NCBI GenBank assembly: GCA_029934915.1
Contig: JAOZLI010000135.1
Span: 1,455 to 7,407 of the forward strand
DNA length: 5,953 nt
Direction of reading: 5' to 3'
DNA from: Desulfocapsa sp.
GTDB taxonomy: Bacteria; Desulfobacterota; Desulfobulbia; Desulfobulbales; Desulfocapsaceae
Below, piece by piece: positions 1 to 5,953 of this stretch (position 1 is the first letter of the stretch; each line of letters starts with the position of its first letter). The position numbers were made by a program, and so were the translations under genes. The notes beneath the pieces were generated by a model. The model saw nothing but the letters and a program-made list of their open reading frames with translations. It made no database searches and was not told where the DNA came from.

Positions 1-1215
1 AATGAAGAGATATCCTTTAATCCATTCTCCTCTATCCTGTCGTAATTTACTGTATGATGAGCTAAGAATGGTCCAGCCTGTACGTTCGCATACTTTTTGG
101 ATATATATTTCCGAGTGGCCGAATCGTCCGGTGTCTTTAAGGACAAATGAATCTCCATTGGCCTCTTCAACGGAAAAACATAGAATAGCAGCAGGGATTG
201 CCTGAGCCTGGCACCCCTTGAAAACAGATTCAAGATCCCCCATATAGGTAAAGACGTCGGCGGAAAGGATCAGGTCGAAACACTTGTCAGTTTTTTCAAG
301 AAAGCTCAGAATATCAGCTTTGACGAGTTCCCTATACAAATTCTTCTCATGAGCAACTTTTAGGATTTCATCAGAGATATCAACCCCGGTGAGTTCGCTG
401 CAGCAGGGTGAAAAAGCAACTCCTGCCAACCCTGTGCCACAGCCAAGGTCAAGGCAGTGGCGTGCAGTGCTCTCAGGGAACAGTTTCTTGTAGAGTTGCC
501 AGAGTTCTGTCGGAGTTTGATAAGCGAGGTCGTTCAGCAGCTTTTCTTCAAAGGTATCTGCAAATCCGTCAAATACTGCTTCAACATAGTCCAGAGGGGC
601 AGTCTCCGGCGTTGTTCCGTTAAGGGAATGAAGCATATGCTGTGCTGCTTCATGTTCAGGATTACATTGCAGCAGTCGTTCATATAACTCCTTTGCCTTG
701 TCGTATCTTTCTGACTTGTGGCAGAGGTATGCGTAATTATTAAGGGTCGCCAGATGAACAGGGTTTTGGGACAGGATAATATCATAGAACCTTGTTGCTT
801 TTTCAAATTCACCAAGATCCTGATGACAGAGAGCCAGATTGTAAACGGTATCAATAGCAGAATCTCCTAATTCAATCGCCTGAGAAAAGGATGTAATGGC
901 TTCCTCCACCCTGCGAAGGCGTCTGTGGTTCAGGCCATGATTGAAGTGGATATCCGGGTCTTCAGGGTTTCCTCTTGCCGCAATAGTATAATGCAATTCT
1001 GCCTGTTCAAAGTCCTTTAGATCGAATCTGGCAAGTCCCATATTGTAATGAAGCAGGGGAGAATCTCCGAGGAACTGTTCAAGTTCAGTATAGATAGAAA
1101 GGGCTTCCTTAGGCTTGTCATTTTCCTGTAATTCACAGGCAGTGATAAAGCGAAGTTGTAACTCTTCCGCAGAAATGTTTTCAGATTGCTTTTGAGACAG
1201 TGGTGAATTTGACAT
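1..1215 (-). CDS. TPR-repeat protein fused to SAM-dependent methyltransferase (COG4976-like), 3' end outside window
   Basis: The minus strand is open from an ATG at 1215-1213 for 405 codons to the left edge with no stop, so the C-terminus is missing. Residues about 20-195 form roughly five tetratricopeptide repeats, seen as spaced patterns such as LHYNMGLARFDLKDFEQAELHY, VYNLALCHQDLGEFEKATRFY and LNNYAYLCHKSERYDKAKELY. Residues about 207-405 form a class I Rossmann methyltransferase. Its entry motif is YVEAVFDGFADTFEEKL, SAM motif I is LDLGCGTG (255-262), the ribose-binding acid is D279 in GVDIS, and a motif IV-like stretch DLILSADVFTYMGDL lies at 314-328. This TPR-then-methyltransferase order matches the family annotated as predicted methyltransferase containing TPR repeats. 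Because GYLF near residue 401 resembles the final strand of the fold, probably only a few residues are lost. The protein is likely cytoplasmic, with the TPRs binding a protein partner. Its substrate is unknown. No clear Shine-Dalgarno precedes the ATG. It is divergent from mgtE. Confidence 0.9.
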   Translation of the reverse strand, partial: MSNSPLSQKQSENISAEELQLRFITACELQENDKPKEALSIYTELEQFLGDSPLLHYNMGLARFDLKDFEQAELHYTIAARGNPEDPDIHFNHGLNHRRLRRVEEAITSFSQAIELGDSAIDTVYNLALCHQDLGEFEKATRFYDIILSQNPVHLATLNNYAYLCHKSERYDKAKELYERLLQCNPEHEAAQHMLHSLNGTTPETAPLDYVEAVFDGFADTFEEKLLNDLAYQTPTELWQLYKKLFPESTARHCLDLGCGTGLAGVAFSPCCSELTGVDISDEILKVAHEKNLYRELVKADILSFLEKTDKCFDLILSADVFTYMGDLESVFKGCQAQAIPAAILCFSVEEANGDSFVLKDTGRFGHSEIYIQKVCERTGWTILSSSYSKLRQDRGEWIKGYLFI

Positions 1216-1253
1216 GGAAAAACCGGAAAAATCAGGAAATGTTTGAATTCAAA

Positions 1254-1283
1254 TTGACGAAATTAGCTTAATTATTGTAATAT
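1254..1283 (+). promoter_or_regulatory. Candidate sigma70-type promoter for the mgtE-htrA operon
   Basis: TTGACG (1254-1259) and TAATAT (1278-1283) are separated by 18 bp in an AT-rich stretch between the divergent genes. Transcription would start near 1290, giving a leader of roughly 180 nt before the mgtE ATG. That leader would contain the whole inverted repeat at 1312-1408. The assignment rests on consensus similarity alone. Confidence 0.45.
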
Positions 1284-1309
1284 GTAGTATTTAGTATGGT
1301 GGAAGTCAA
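1279..1309 (-). promoter_or_regulatory. Possible promoter for the TPR-methyltransferase gene
   Basis: On the minus strand a -35-like TTGACT (1309-1304) is followed by weak -10 candidates, TACATA (1286-1281, 17-bp spacing) or CATATT (1284-1279, 19-bp spacing). It overlaps the region of the opposing mgtE promoter, which would be a compact divergent arrangement. The -10 matches are poor, so this is only a candidate. Confidence 0.25.
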
Positions 1310-1311
1310 GG

Positions 1312-1408
1312 GTGCCTCTTAGGACTCGACAATAAATAACTTTGACAATTTCTGTTGTAAATGTGCCGCAGGTTCAGTCTGCTTTTTATTGTCGAGTCCT
1401 TAAGGCAC
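1312..1408. repeat. 97-bp inverted-repeat element (MITE-like or leader hairpin)
   Basis: The two ends are inverted repeats. A perfect 16-bp arm AGGACTCGACAATAAA (1321-1336) is mirrored at 1385-1400. Outside it, GTGCCT (1312-1317) is mirrored by AGGCAC (1403-1408), with the spacers between inner and outer arms differing by one base (3 versus 2 nt). The central 48 bp (1337-1384) encode nothing. A 3-bp direct repeat TTA (1319-1321 and 1400-1402) borders the inner arms. Arms of this length around a short non-coding core are typical of miniature inverted-repeat elements or IS end remnants. The same sequence would form a strong hairpin in the mgtE leader RNA. I do not recognise the family. Confidence 0.7.
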
Positions 1409-1468
1409 GAAATCAACGCAACAATGCAGTAAAGAGAACGCAATCTAATATTCCAGCTGGTGACCGGT

Positions 1469-2851
1469 ATGAGAACGACTGAAAAAAAAGAATTAATAGG
1501 TACCGAAGGAATGGTGTTGTTGGATATGATCCGTCGCTTAAACCGTCGTAATGCCACTGATCATGTCCTAAGGCTTGTTAAGAAGACACATCCTGCTGAT
1601 ATGGCATGGGTTTTTCGTCATATAACCACCCACGAACGCAGTGAAGTCTTTAGTATTATAGCCCAGACTGACATGGTGGGAGAGTTCTTAAGTGAGCTCG
1701 ATGAATCCATTATGGTTCCTTTGGCAGAAGAACTTACTCCTAAGTTTCTTGCCGATGTTATTACTGATATGGCTTCGGATGATGCAGCCGATTTGATCGA
1801 GGCGCTGCCCCATGATTTTGCCACAGAAGTCAGAACACATATGGAAAAGGAAGATCGGGAAGAAGTTGACGATCTTCTGCAATATCATCCGGAATCAGCG
1901 GGTGGACTTATGTCTCCTGATTTTATGTATCTGGATGAAGAGCTTAGTGTAGGAGAAGCCATTGATAAAGTTCAGAAGAGAAGTGAAGAAAAGGAGATGG
2001 TGTTCTATCTCTATATTACCTATGGCGAAGGAAAACTTGCCGGTGTTGTTTCTCTTCGTGAATTGTTGACGAACCCGCCGCACAGGCAACTCAAAAACAT
2101 AATGAAGACCAATGTCCTTTCTGTGACCACCGATACCGATCAGGAAGAGGTTGCCCATGTGATTTCCCAGTATAATATTCTGGCTGTTCCTGTGGTTGAT
2201 GCCAGTTATCATCTGGTTGGTATTGTCACCGTTGATGATATTATAGACGTTATGCGGGAAGAAGCATCGGAGGCCTTCCTGCAGATGGCCGGTGCCGGTA
2301 AAGATACTGAAATTCTTCTGAAATCCACCAAAGAAAATGCCATGATTCGTGCTCCATGGCTGTTTGCCTCCTGGCTTGGTGGTGTTATGGCTCTTTTTAT
2401 AATAGGATCATTTCAGGAAGAATTGAGTAAAGTTCTTGCGTTAGCTGCTTTTATTCCTATTGTTATGGGTATGGGTGGCAATATTGCAACGCAATCTTCC
2501 ACAATTGTGGTTCGTGGTATTGCCACTGGTCGCATTAATATGGGTGATTTTCGCAAAATTGTTTTTAAAGAATTGAAGGTCGGATTGATTCTTGGGGTAT
2601 TATATGGCTCGTTTCTTGGGATTCTTGCCTTTTTTGGGTATGCAGAGCCTAAACTCCTTGGTGTGGTGGTGGGCTTGTCCATTTTCTTCTCCATGGCCAT
2701 GGCAGCAACCCTTGGTACTGCGATTCCCCTCGTCCTGAAACGTTTCGATATCGACGCAGCTGTTGCAACTGGGCCCTTTGTCACCACTGCAATTGATATC
2801 CTGGGCGTGTTGGCCTATTTTACGATTGCCAAATTTTTCCTTAATTTATGA
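1469..2851 (+). CDS. mgtE: MgtE-family magnesium transporter/channel
   Basis: This is an inner-membrane Mg2+ channel gated by intracellular Mg2+. Numbered from the ATG at 1469 (460 aa; the family is usually about 450), the order is: an alpha-superhelical MgtE N domain (about 40-140) containing KKTHPADMAWV; the linking motif HPESAGGLMS (140-149); a CBS pair (about 144-265) with LAVPVVDASYHLVGIVTVDD in the second CBS; and a pore domain of about five membrane helices (about 295-460). The pore domain has the hallmarks PIVMGMGGNIATQSSTIVVRG (split here as PIVMGMGG and NIATQSS) and GPFVTTAIDILG. D443 in the latter corresponds to the conserved pore aspartate of the family (D432 in Thermus thermophilus MgtE). 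An in-frame GTG at 1460 would add three residues. I prefer the ATG because a weak GGTG lies 6 nt upstream of it, while neither start has a strong Shine-Dalgarno. The stop overlaps the next start by 4 nt. Family members can also carry Co2+ or other divalent ions. Confidence 0.95.
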   Translation: MRTTEKKELIGTEGMVLLDMIRRLNRRNATDHVLRLVKKTHPADMAWVFRHITTHERSEVFSIIAQTDMVGEFLSELDESIMVPLAEELTPKFLADVITDMASDDAADLIEALPHDFATEVRTHMEKEDREEVDDLLQYHPESAGGLMSPDFMYLDEELSVGEAIDKVQKRSEEKEMVFYLYITYGEGKLAGVVSLRELLTNPPHRQLKNIMKTNVLSVTTDTDQEEVAHVISQYNILAVPVVDASYHLVGIVTVDDIIDVMREEASEAFLQMAGAGKDTEILLKSTKENAMIRAPWLFASWLGGVMALFIIGSFQEELSKVLALAAFIPIVMGMGGNIATQSSTIVVRGIATGRINMGDFRKIVFKELKVGLILGVLYGSFLGILAFFGYAEPKLLGVVVGLSIFFSMAMAATLGTAIPLVLKRFDIDAAVATGPFVTTAIDILGVLAYFTIAKFFLNL

Positions 2852-3981
2852 TCAGTTATCTGAAACGAATTCTTTGTTCGACCTCCGGCAGGGTTTCTCC
2901 TTTAGCCATTCTGGTCGTCTTTTTGCTTGGCCTTTTTCTTCTTTTTCAGCCACTTGATAGGAACTTTTTTGATAAAAGTGCAGTACCCCGTGCAGTGACC
3001 GCAAGGGGGGATCTTGCAGAAGATGAACAAAATACCATAGATCTCTTTAAAAAGGTTTCGCCCTCCGTTGTTTATATTACCACCATCGCTTTGCGTCGAA
3101 ATTTGTTTTCCTTAAATGCTGTGGAAATTCCACAGGGAACAGGCTCGGGCTTTATCTGGGATAATCAGGGCAGGGTGGTTACCAATTATCACGTCATCAG
3201 CGATGCAAATCGTATAGAAGTAACCATGGCTGACCATAGTACCTGGAAGGCTGTTCTTATAGGTGCGGCCCCTGATAAAGATCTGGCTGTATTGCAGATT
3301 GACGCACCGGGGCATCTTTTACAGCCCATACTCGTGGGTGATTCTGTTGAGTTGCAGGTAGGACAGAAGGTCTTTGCCGTGGGTAATCCTTTTGGTCTTG
3401 ATCAGACCATCACTTCAGGGATTATCTCGGCCCTGGGGCGAGGTATTAAGTCGGTTACGGGAAGGACGATTCGGGATATGATTCAGACAGATGCAGCAAT
3501 TAACCCAGGCAACTCTGGAGGACCGCTTCTTGACAGTGCCGCGCGTTTAATAGGCGTCAATACTGCAATTTATTCTCCATCAGGTGCCTATGCCGGTATC
3601 GGTTTTGCGGTACCAGTCGATGAAGTCAATAGGGTTGTTCCGCAGCTTATTCGTAATGGAAGGCTTATAAAGCCTGGAATTGGAGCATCTCTTGCCGATG
3701 CGAGACTTGTAAAACGTTTGGGTATAGAAGGTGTGCTTGTTCTTGGTGTTGAACCCGATGGCCCTGCGCATAAAGCAGGGATCAGGCCCACAAAACAATA
3801 TGGCAACGAGATAATCCTTGGTGATATAATAACCGGAATTGAAGGTAATAGTGTTGGGTCCTATGATGACATACGAACGGAACTGGAACAGTTTGCCATT
3901 GGTGATCTGGTTGTTGTGAATATTGTACGTGATGAGAAGCCTATGGATTTGCAGGTGCGATTATCTGTGTTGGGTGAATAA
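2848..3981 (+). CDS. DegS-like membrane-anchored HtrA serine protease (S1C), single PDZ domain
   Basis: A 377-aa trypsin-like protease of the HtrA/Deg family, expected to act in the periplasm from an inner-membrane anchor. One hydrophobic segment (about residues 17-34) follows a basic N-terminus (KR at 6-7, R15) and has no evident lipobox or cleavage site, so it looks like a signal anchor. The protease domain spans about 62-265 with a complete triad: H115 in TNYHVI, D145 in DKDLAVLQI and S223 in the oxyanion motif NPGNSGGPLL. A single PDZ domain (about 275-375) ends the protein, including the ligand-binding loop region GIGASL and the segment GVEPDGPAHKAGI. Size and architecture are close to E. 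coli DegS (355 aa), unlike two-PDZ DegP. DegS cleaves an anti-sigma factor, but no such partner is visible here, so the target is unknown. The start overlaps the mgtE stop (ATGA) with no own Shine-Dalgarno, which indicates translational coupling. Confidence 0.93.
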   Translation: MISYLKRILCSTSGRVSPLAILVVFLLGLFLLFQPLDRNFFDKSAVPRAVTARGDLAEDEQNTIDLFKKVSPSVVYITTIALRRNLFSLNAVEIPQGTGSGFIWDNQGRVVTNYHVISDANRIEVTMADHSTWKAVLIGAAPDKDLAVLQIDAPGHLLQPILVGDSVELQVGQKVFAVGNPFGLDQTITSGIISALGRGIKSVTGRTIRDMIQTDAAINPGNSGGPLLDSAARLIGVNTAIYSPSGAYAGIGFAVPVDEVNRVVPQLIRNGRLIKPGIGASLADARLVKRLGIEGVLVLGVEPDGPAHKAGIRPTKQYGNEIILGDIITGIEGNSVGSYDDIRTELEQFAIGDLVVVNIVRDEKPMDLQVRLSVLGE

Positions 3982-4080
3982 AGACAAGCTTACCGAGCCC
4001 TTAGTGCCTTACTCCTGATCTTCTGTAAGAAAAAACAAGAGAATAAGAGTTCGTAACATTTTGATTTAATATAAAGTAAT

Positions 4081-4093
4081 AGTCTATTAGACT
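4081..4093. repeat. 13-bp perfect palindrome, operator-like
   Basis: AGTCTA-T-TAGACT is a perfect inverted repeat with 6-bp arms around one central base. It sits 125 nt upstream of the phosphatase start, just after an AT-rich stretch, and overlaps the left arm of the larger hairpin at 4084-4164. It could be a dimeric regulator site, but no regulator is known from the sequence and it may simply be part of the repeat element. Confidence 0.4.
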
Positions 4094-4164
4094 GAAGGCT
4101 GAAGACTTTTAGGAAGTACAAAGAAACACATCCCCTAACAGCCTCAAGGCCTTCAGCCTAATAG
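4084..4164. repeat. 81-bp imperfect inverted repeat with CTGAAGG heptads (REP/MITE-like)
   Basis: The outer arms 4084-4099 and 4149-4164 pair over 15 of 16 positions. Pairing resumes inward after small bulges, ending in TTAGG (4109-4113) with CCTAA (4134-4138) around an apical loop of about 20 nt (4114-4133). The left arm holds two tandem heptads, CTGAAGG (4092-4098) and CTGAAGA (4099-4105). The right arm holds one copy inverted (4150-4156). The one outer mismatch is A-C on plus-strand RNA but U-G wobble on minus-strand RNA. Non-coding, long and imperfectly palindromic, it resembles dispersed intergenic repeats, but the copy number cannot be known from this window. Confidence 0.65.
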
Positions 4165-4168
4165 CCTT

Positions 4169-4195
4169 GCGGGCTTGCCCGCTTTAGAAGTTTTT
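4169..4195 (+). terminator. Possible weak terminator/attenuator hairpin between htrA and fbp
   Basis: The stem GCGGG (4169-4173) with CCCGC (4178-4182) closes a CTTG loop and is followed by TTT, then AGAAG, then TTTTT (4191-4195). The stem is only 5 bp and the T tract is interrupted, so termination may be inefficient. It would separate the mgtE-htrA transcript from the phosphatase gene, or attenuate it. It directly adjoins the 81-bp inverted repeat and could be part of that element. Confidence 0.4.
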
Positions 4196-4203
4196 GGAAT
4201 TAG

Positions 4204-4210
4204 AAGGAGA
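4204..4210 (+). promoter_or_regulatory. Shine-Dalgarno for the phosphatase gene
   Basis: AAGGAGA ends 7 nt before the ATG at 4218, a near-ideal ribosome binding site. It is the strongest in the window and fixes the start of the class III phosphatase. It lies downstream of the hairpin region, so hairpins at 4084-4182 would leave it free. Confidence 0.85.
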
Positions 4211-4217
4211 CGTTAGT

Positions 4218-5953
4218 ATGGCAGATGAAGTGTTTCGACTTAGAACCAGTGAGTTGGATAAACTTGCTCAACAGTTACTTCATATTGAAAATGAGCTTAA
4301 TTCCAACATTCCGGTTACTCTCTGGATAAGTGATCTGCATGGCGAAGGGGATAGGTTTAAGGCCATTCTACGTGGACGCTTTGGCATGTTGTATCAAACC
4401 TGCCGTGAGGCTTTACCCGGAACTTTTAGTATAAATAAAGTTCAGTATCTGACCCAGATCATCAGAAAAAAAGAATACTTTGTAGAAGATGACATACTGA
4501 TGGACACTCAGGACGTTATTTTTTGTCTTGTAGATATCCTGAAGTACCGTCTCTCGAATATCCGCCACCGTACCAAAAATGTCTTCTCTGAAGAATTCCG
4601 CAATACTATCAATCGCTTACTTTCTGGTCTTCCAGTTCCCGATTATGTTTTTGAAGAAGATGCAATTTCCCAAAGATTGATCAGTCATCTGGCTGCCAGT
4701 ATCAGGAAGATACTGCTTGATCGAATCATAGTGCTTGGAGATATTTTTGATCGTGGGGCTCAACCCGATAAAATAATCCGTATTCTTTCTTCATCCAGCT
4801 ATAGAGATATGGTGGATTATGTGTTTGGAAATCATGATATTTTATGGATGGGAGCTGCTTCCGGGAACCGTTCACTTGTTGCCGAAGCCATGCGCATTAC
4901 CTGCCGTTACGATCATTTCGAAATGATGGAACGTCTCCATTTCGACAGCTCAAAGCTTGCTGCTTTTGCCATCAAATACTATCCTGCCGAAAAAGCTACT
5001 GGGAAGTTTAAGGCCAGAACCGATAAGGGGAAGTCCATGGAAAAGGCTTTGACTGTCATTCAGTTTAAGCTTGAAGAACAGACCATTTACCAGTTTCCTG
5101 AATACGAGATGAAAAGTCGTCTTTGGCTGGACCGGCTTGCCAAAATGTTAAAAACTGGGGATACAGGAGGGCTGAATGATTCGCACTTTCCAACCATCGA
5201 TTTGGATGAGCCTGCCAAATTAACTGCTGAAGAGACCGAAGTTATTGATGATCTTACCCAGCAATTTACTCAAAATACAAAAATTAAAAGATTGCTTGGC
5301 TATTTCTTTAAAAAGGGCCAGACCTACCATATTCACAATAACAGTCTAAATATTCATGCCCTGGTTCCTTCTAAAGAGAATGGTGAGTTTGAAGAGTTTT
5401 TAGGTTTTAAAGGCCGGGCATTACTTGATTATATTCAGGAAACCGTTGAAAGAGTAGGCAAACGATATCTTCAAGGTGAGGAGCAGGATGCCAAGGATCA
5501 GGCGCTCTTTTTCTATCTCTGGTGTGGACCCAAATCACCTTTTTTTGGCAAACATGCCATGAAGACCTTCGAGAGATATTTTTTGCTGGACCCTGAAACC
5601 CATACAGAACGCACTCTTTACTGGAAGAAAAACCTGCAGACCGAATCTTTTAAACAACTTCTTAAGGATGAGTTTGGCATACAGCGGGTGGTCTTTGGGC
5701 ATACCCCGGTGGACTATTCCAAGGGGAAACAGATGGCATCCAGTGATGGTGTAGCGATTAATGTGGATGGTGGATTTGCTGCTGCGTATTACAACCGTGG
5801 GCATGCACTTGTTCATACACCTTATCAACTCTTTGGTATTATCTTGCCTACTCCTGAAGAGATGCAGGAAGCTGCGCAAAATCTGGAGTCTGCTCCTATT
5901 GATATTGAATTGATTGATGAGTTTAGAACACCTATGAAGATTAAAGATACAAC
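4218..5953 (+). CDS. fbp: Class III fructose-1,6-bisphosphatase, 3' end outside window
   Basis: The enzyme hydrolyses fructose 1,6-bisphosphate to fructose 6-phosphate in gluconeogenesis, in the cytoplasm. The frame is open from the ATG at 4218 for 578 codons and runs off the right edge; full-length members have roughly 640-670 residues, so perhaps 60-90 are missing. The metallophosphoesterase motifs are intact: SDLHGE (38-43, with D39 and H41 as metal ligands), LGDIFDRG (173-180, D175), GNHD (204-207), NIHALVP (378-384, H380) and FGHTP (493-497, H495). The class-specific block [11 protein letters not shown] lies at 435-445 and [10 protein letters not shown] at 515-524. These separate it from the unrelated class I and II enzymes. 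Class III is best known from Firmicutes and Bacteroidetes. It follows htrA by 236 nt, has its own strong Shine-Dalgarno and is probably a separate transcription unit. No frameshift is seen. Confidence 0.93.
   Translation, partial: MADEVFRLRTSELDKLAQQLLHIENELNSNIPVTLWISDLHGEGDRFKAILRGRFGMLYQTCREALPGTFSINKVQYLTQIIRKKEYFVEDDILMDTQDVIFCLVDILKYRLSNIRHRTKNVFSEEFRNTINRLLSGLPVPDYVFEEDAISQRLISHLAASIRKILLDRIIVLGDIFDRGAQPDKIIRILSSSSYRDMVDYVFGNHDILWMGAASGNRSLVAEAMRITCRYDHFEMMERLHFDSSKLAAFAIKYYPAEKATGKFKARTDKGKSMEKALTVIQFKLEEQTIYQFPEYEMKSRLWLDRLAKMLKTGDTGGLNDSHFPTIDLDEPAKLTAEETEVIDDLTQQFTQNTKIKRLLGYFFKKGQTYHIHNNSLNIHALVPSKENGEFEEFLGFKGRALLDYIQETVERVGKRYLQGEEQDAKDQALFFYLWCGPKSPFFGKHAMKTFERYFLLDPETHTERTLYWKKNLQTESFKQLLKDEFGIQRVVFGHTPVDYSKGKQMASSDGVAINVDGGFAAAYYNRGHALVHTPYQLFGIILPTPEEMQEAAQNLESAPIDIELIDEFRTPMKIKDT

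Noticed and set aside
534..854. A 106-codon open frame on the minus strand and shorter plus-strand frames at 408-687
   Set aside because: They lie inside the TPR-methyltransferase gene in other frames. The protein read from 1215 downward has clear TPR and SAM motifs, so these are shadows.
1342..1362. TTGACA with a TGTAAA-like sequence inside the inverted repeat as an outward promoter
   Set aside because: The two hexamers are only 8 bp apart. At the usual 16-18 bp spacing downstream of TTGACA there is no -10-like sequence.
1306..1557. A small minus-strand frame spanning the inverted repeat and the 5' end of mgtE
   Set aside because: It crosses the hairpin and the mgtE start, has no domain, and shows basic low-quality composition typical of a chance frame.
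2413..2787. A 124-codon open frame antisense to mgtE
   Set aside because: It is rich in Arg, Pro and Thr as expected for the complement of membrane-helix codons, has no recognisable domain, and lies fully within the conserved pore region of MgtE.
4008..4034. CTTAC/GTAAG stem after htrA as a terminator
   Set aside because: The stem has only 5 AT-rich pairs with a 12-nt loop and is followed by A residues, not T residues, on the plus strand.
5535..5879. A 114-codon open frame antisense to the phosphatase gene
   Set aside because: It overlaps the conserved WCGPKSP to FGHTP region of the class III phosphatase and shows no domain or ribosome site.

Overview
The window is about 6 kb of what looks like ordinary chromosomal DNA from a Gram-negative bacterium of moderate GC content. 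It holds four protein genes, two of them cut by the window edges, and two compact intergenic regions that each carry a palindromic element. The gene mix (COG4976-type TPR-methyltransferase, MgtE, a membrane-anchored single-PDZ HtrA protease, a class III fructose-1,6-bisphosphatase) and the CTGAAGG-type intergenic heptads would fit a Desulfobacterota lineage such as the Desulfobulbales. That assignment is an inference from general resemblance and was not tested.

Layout: positions 1-1215 (minus strand) encode a TPR protein fused to a SAM-dependent methyltransferase, with its last few codons outside the window. Positions 1216-1468 are a divergent promoter region containing a 97-bp inverted-repeat element (1312-1408) that lies in the probable 5' leader of the next operon. 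Positions 1469-2851 encode an MgtE magnesium channel. Its stop codon overlaps by 4 nt (ATGA) the start of a DegS-like serine protease gene (2848-3981), so the two form a translationally coupled pair. Positions 3982-4217 hold a compound palindromic region: an 81-bp imperfect hairpin with CTGAAGG/CTGAAGA heptads, then a small GC-rich hairpin that may act as a terminator. From 4218 to beyond the right edge runs a class III fructose-1,6-bisphosphatase with a good Shine-Dalgarno sequence.

The genes do not form one pathway. MgtE (Mg2+ homeostasis) and the HtrA-type protease (envelope protein quality control) are both inner-membrane functions and are probably co-expressed. The phosphatase is a gluconeogenic enzyme whose class requires divalent metal. 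The methyltransferase substrate cannot be told from the sequence. I saw no CRISPR array, tRNA, rRNA, toxin-antitoxin pair, phage gene or transposase gene. The most interesting non-coding signals are the two palindromic elements; I found no convincing undescribed multi-gene system.
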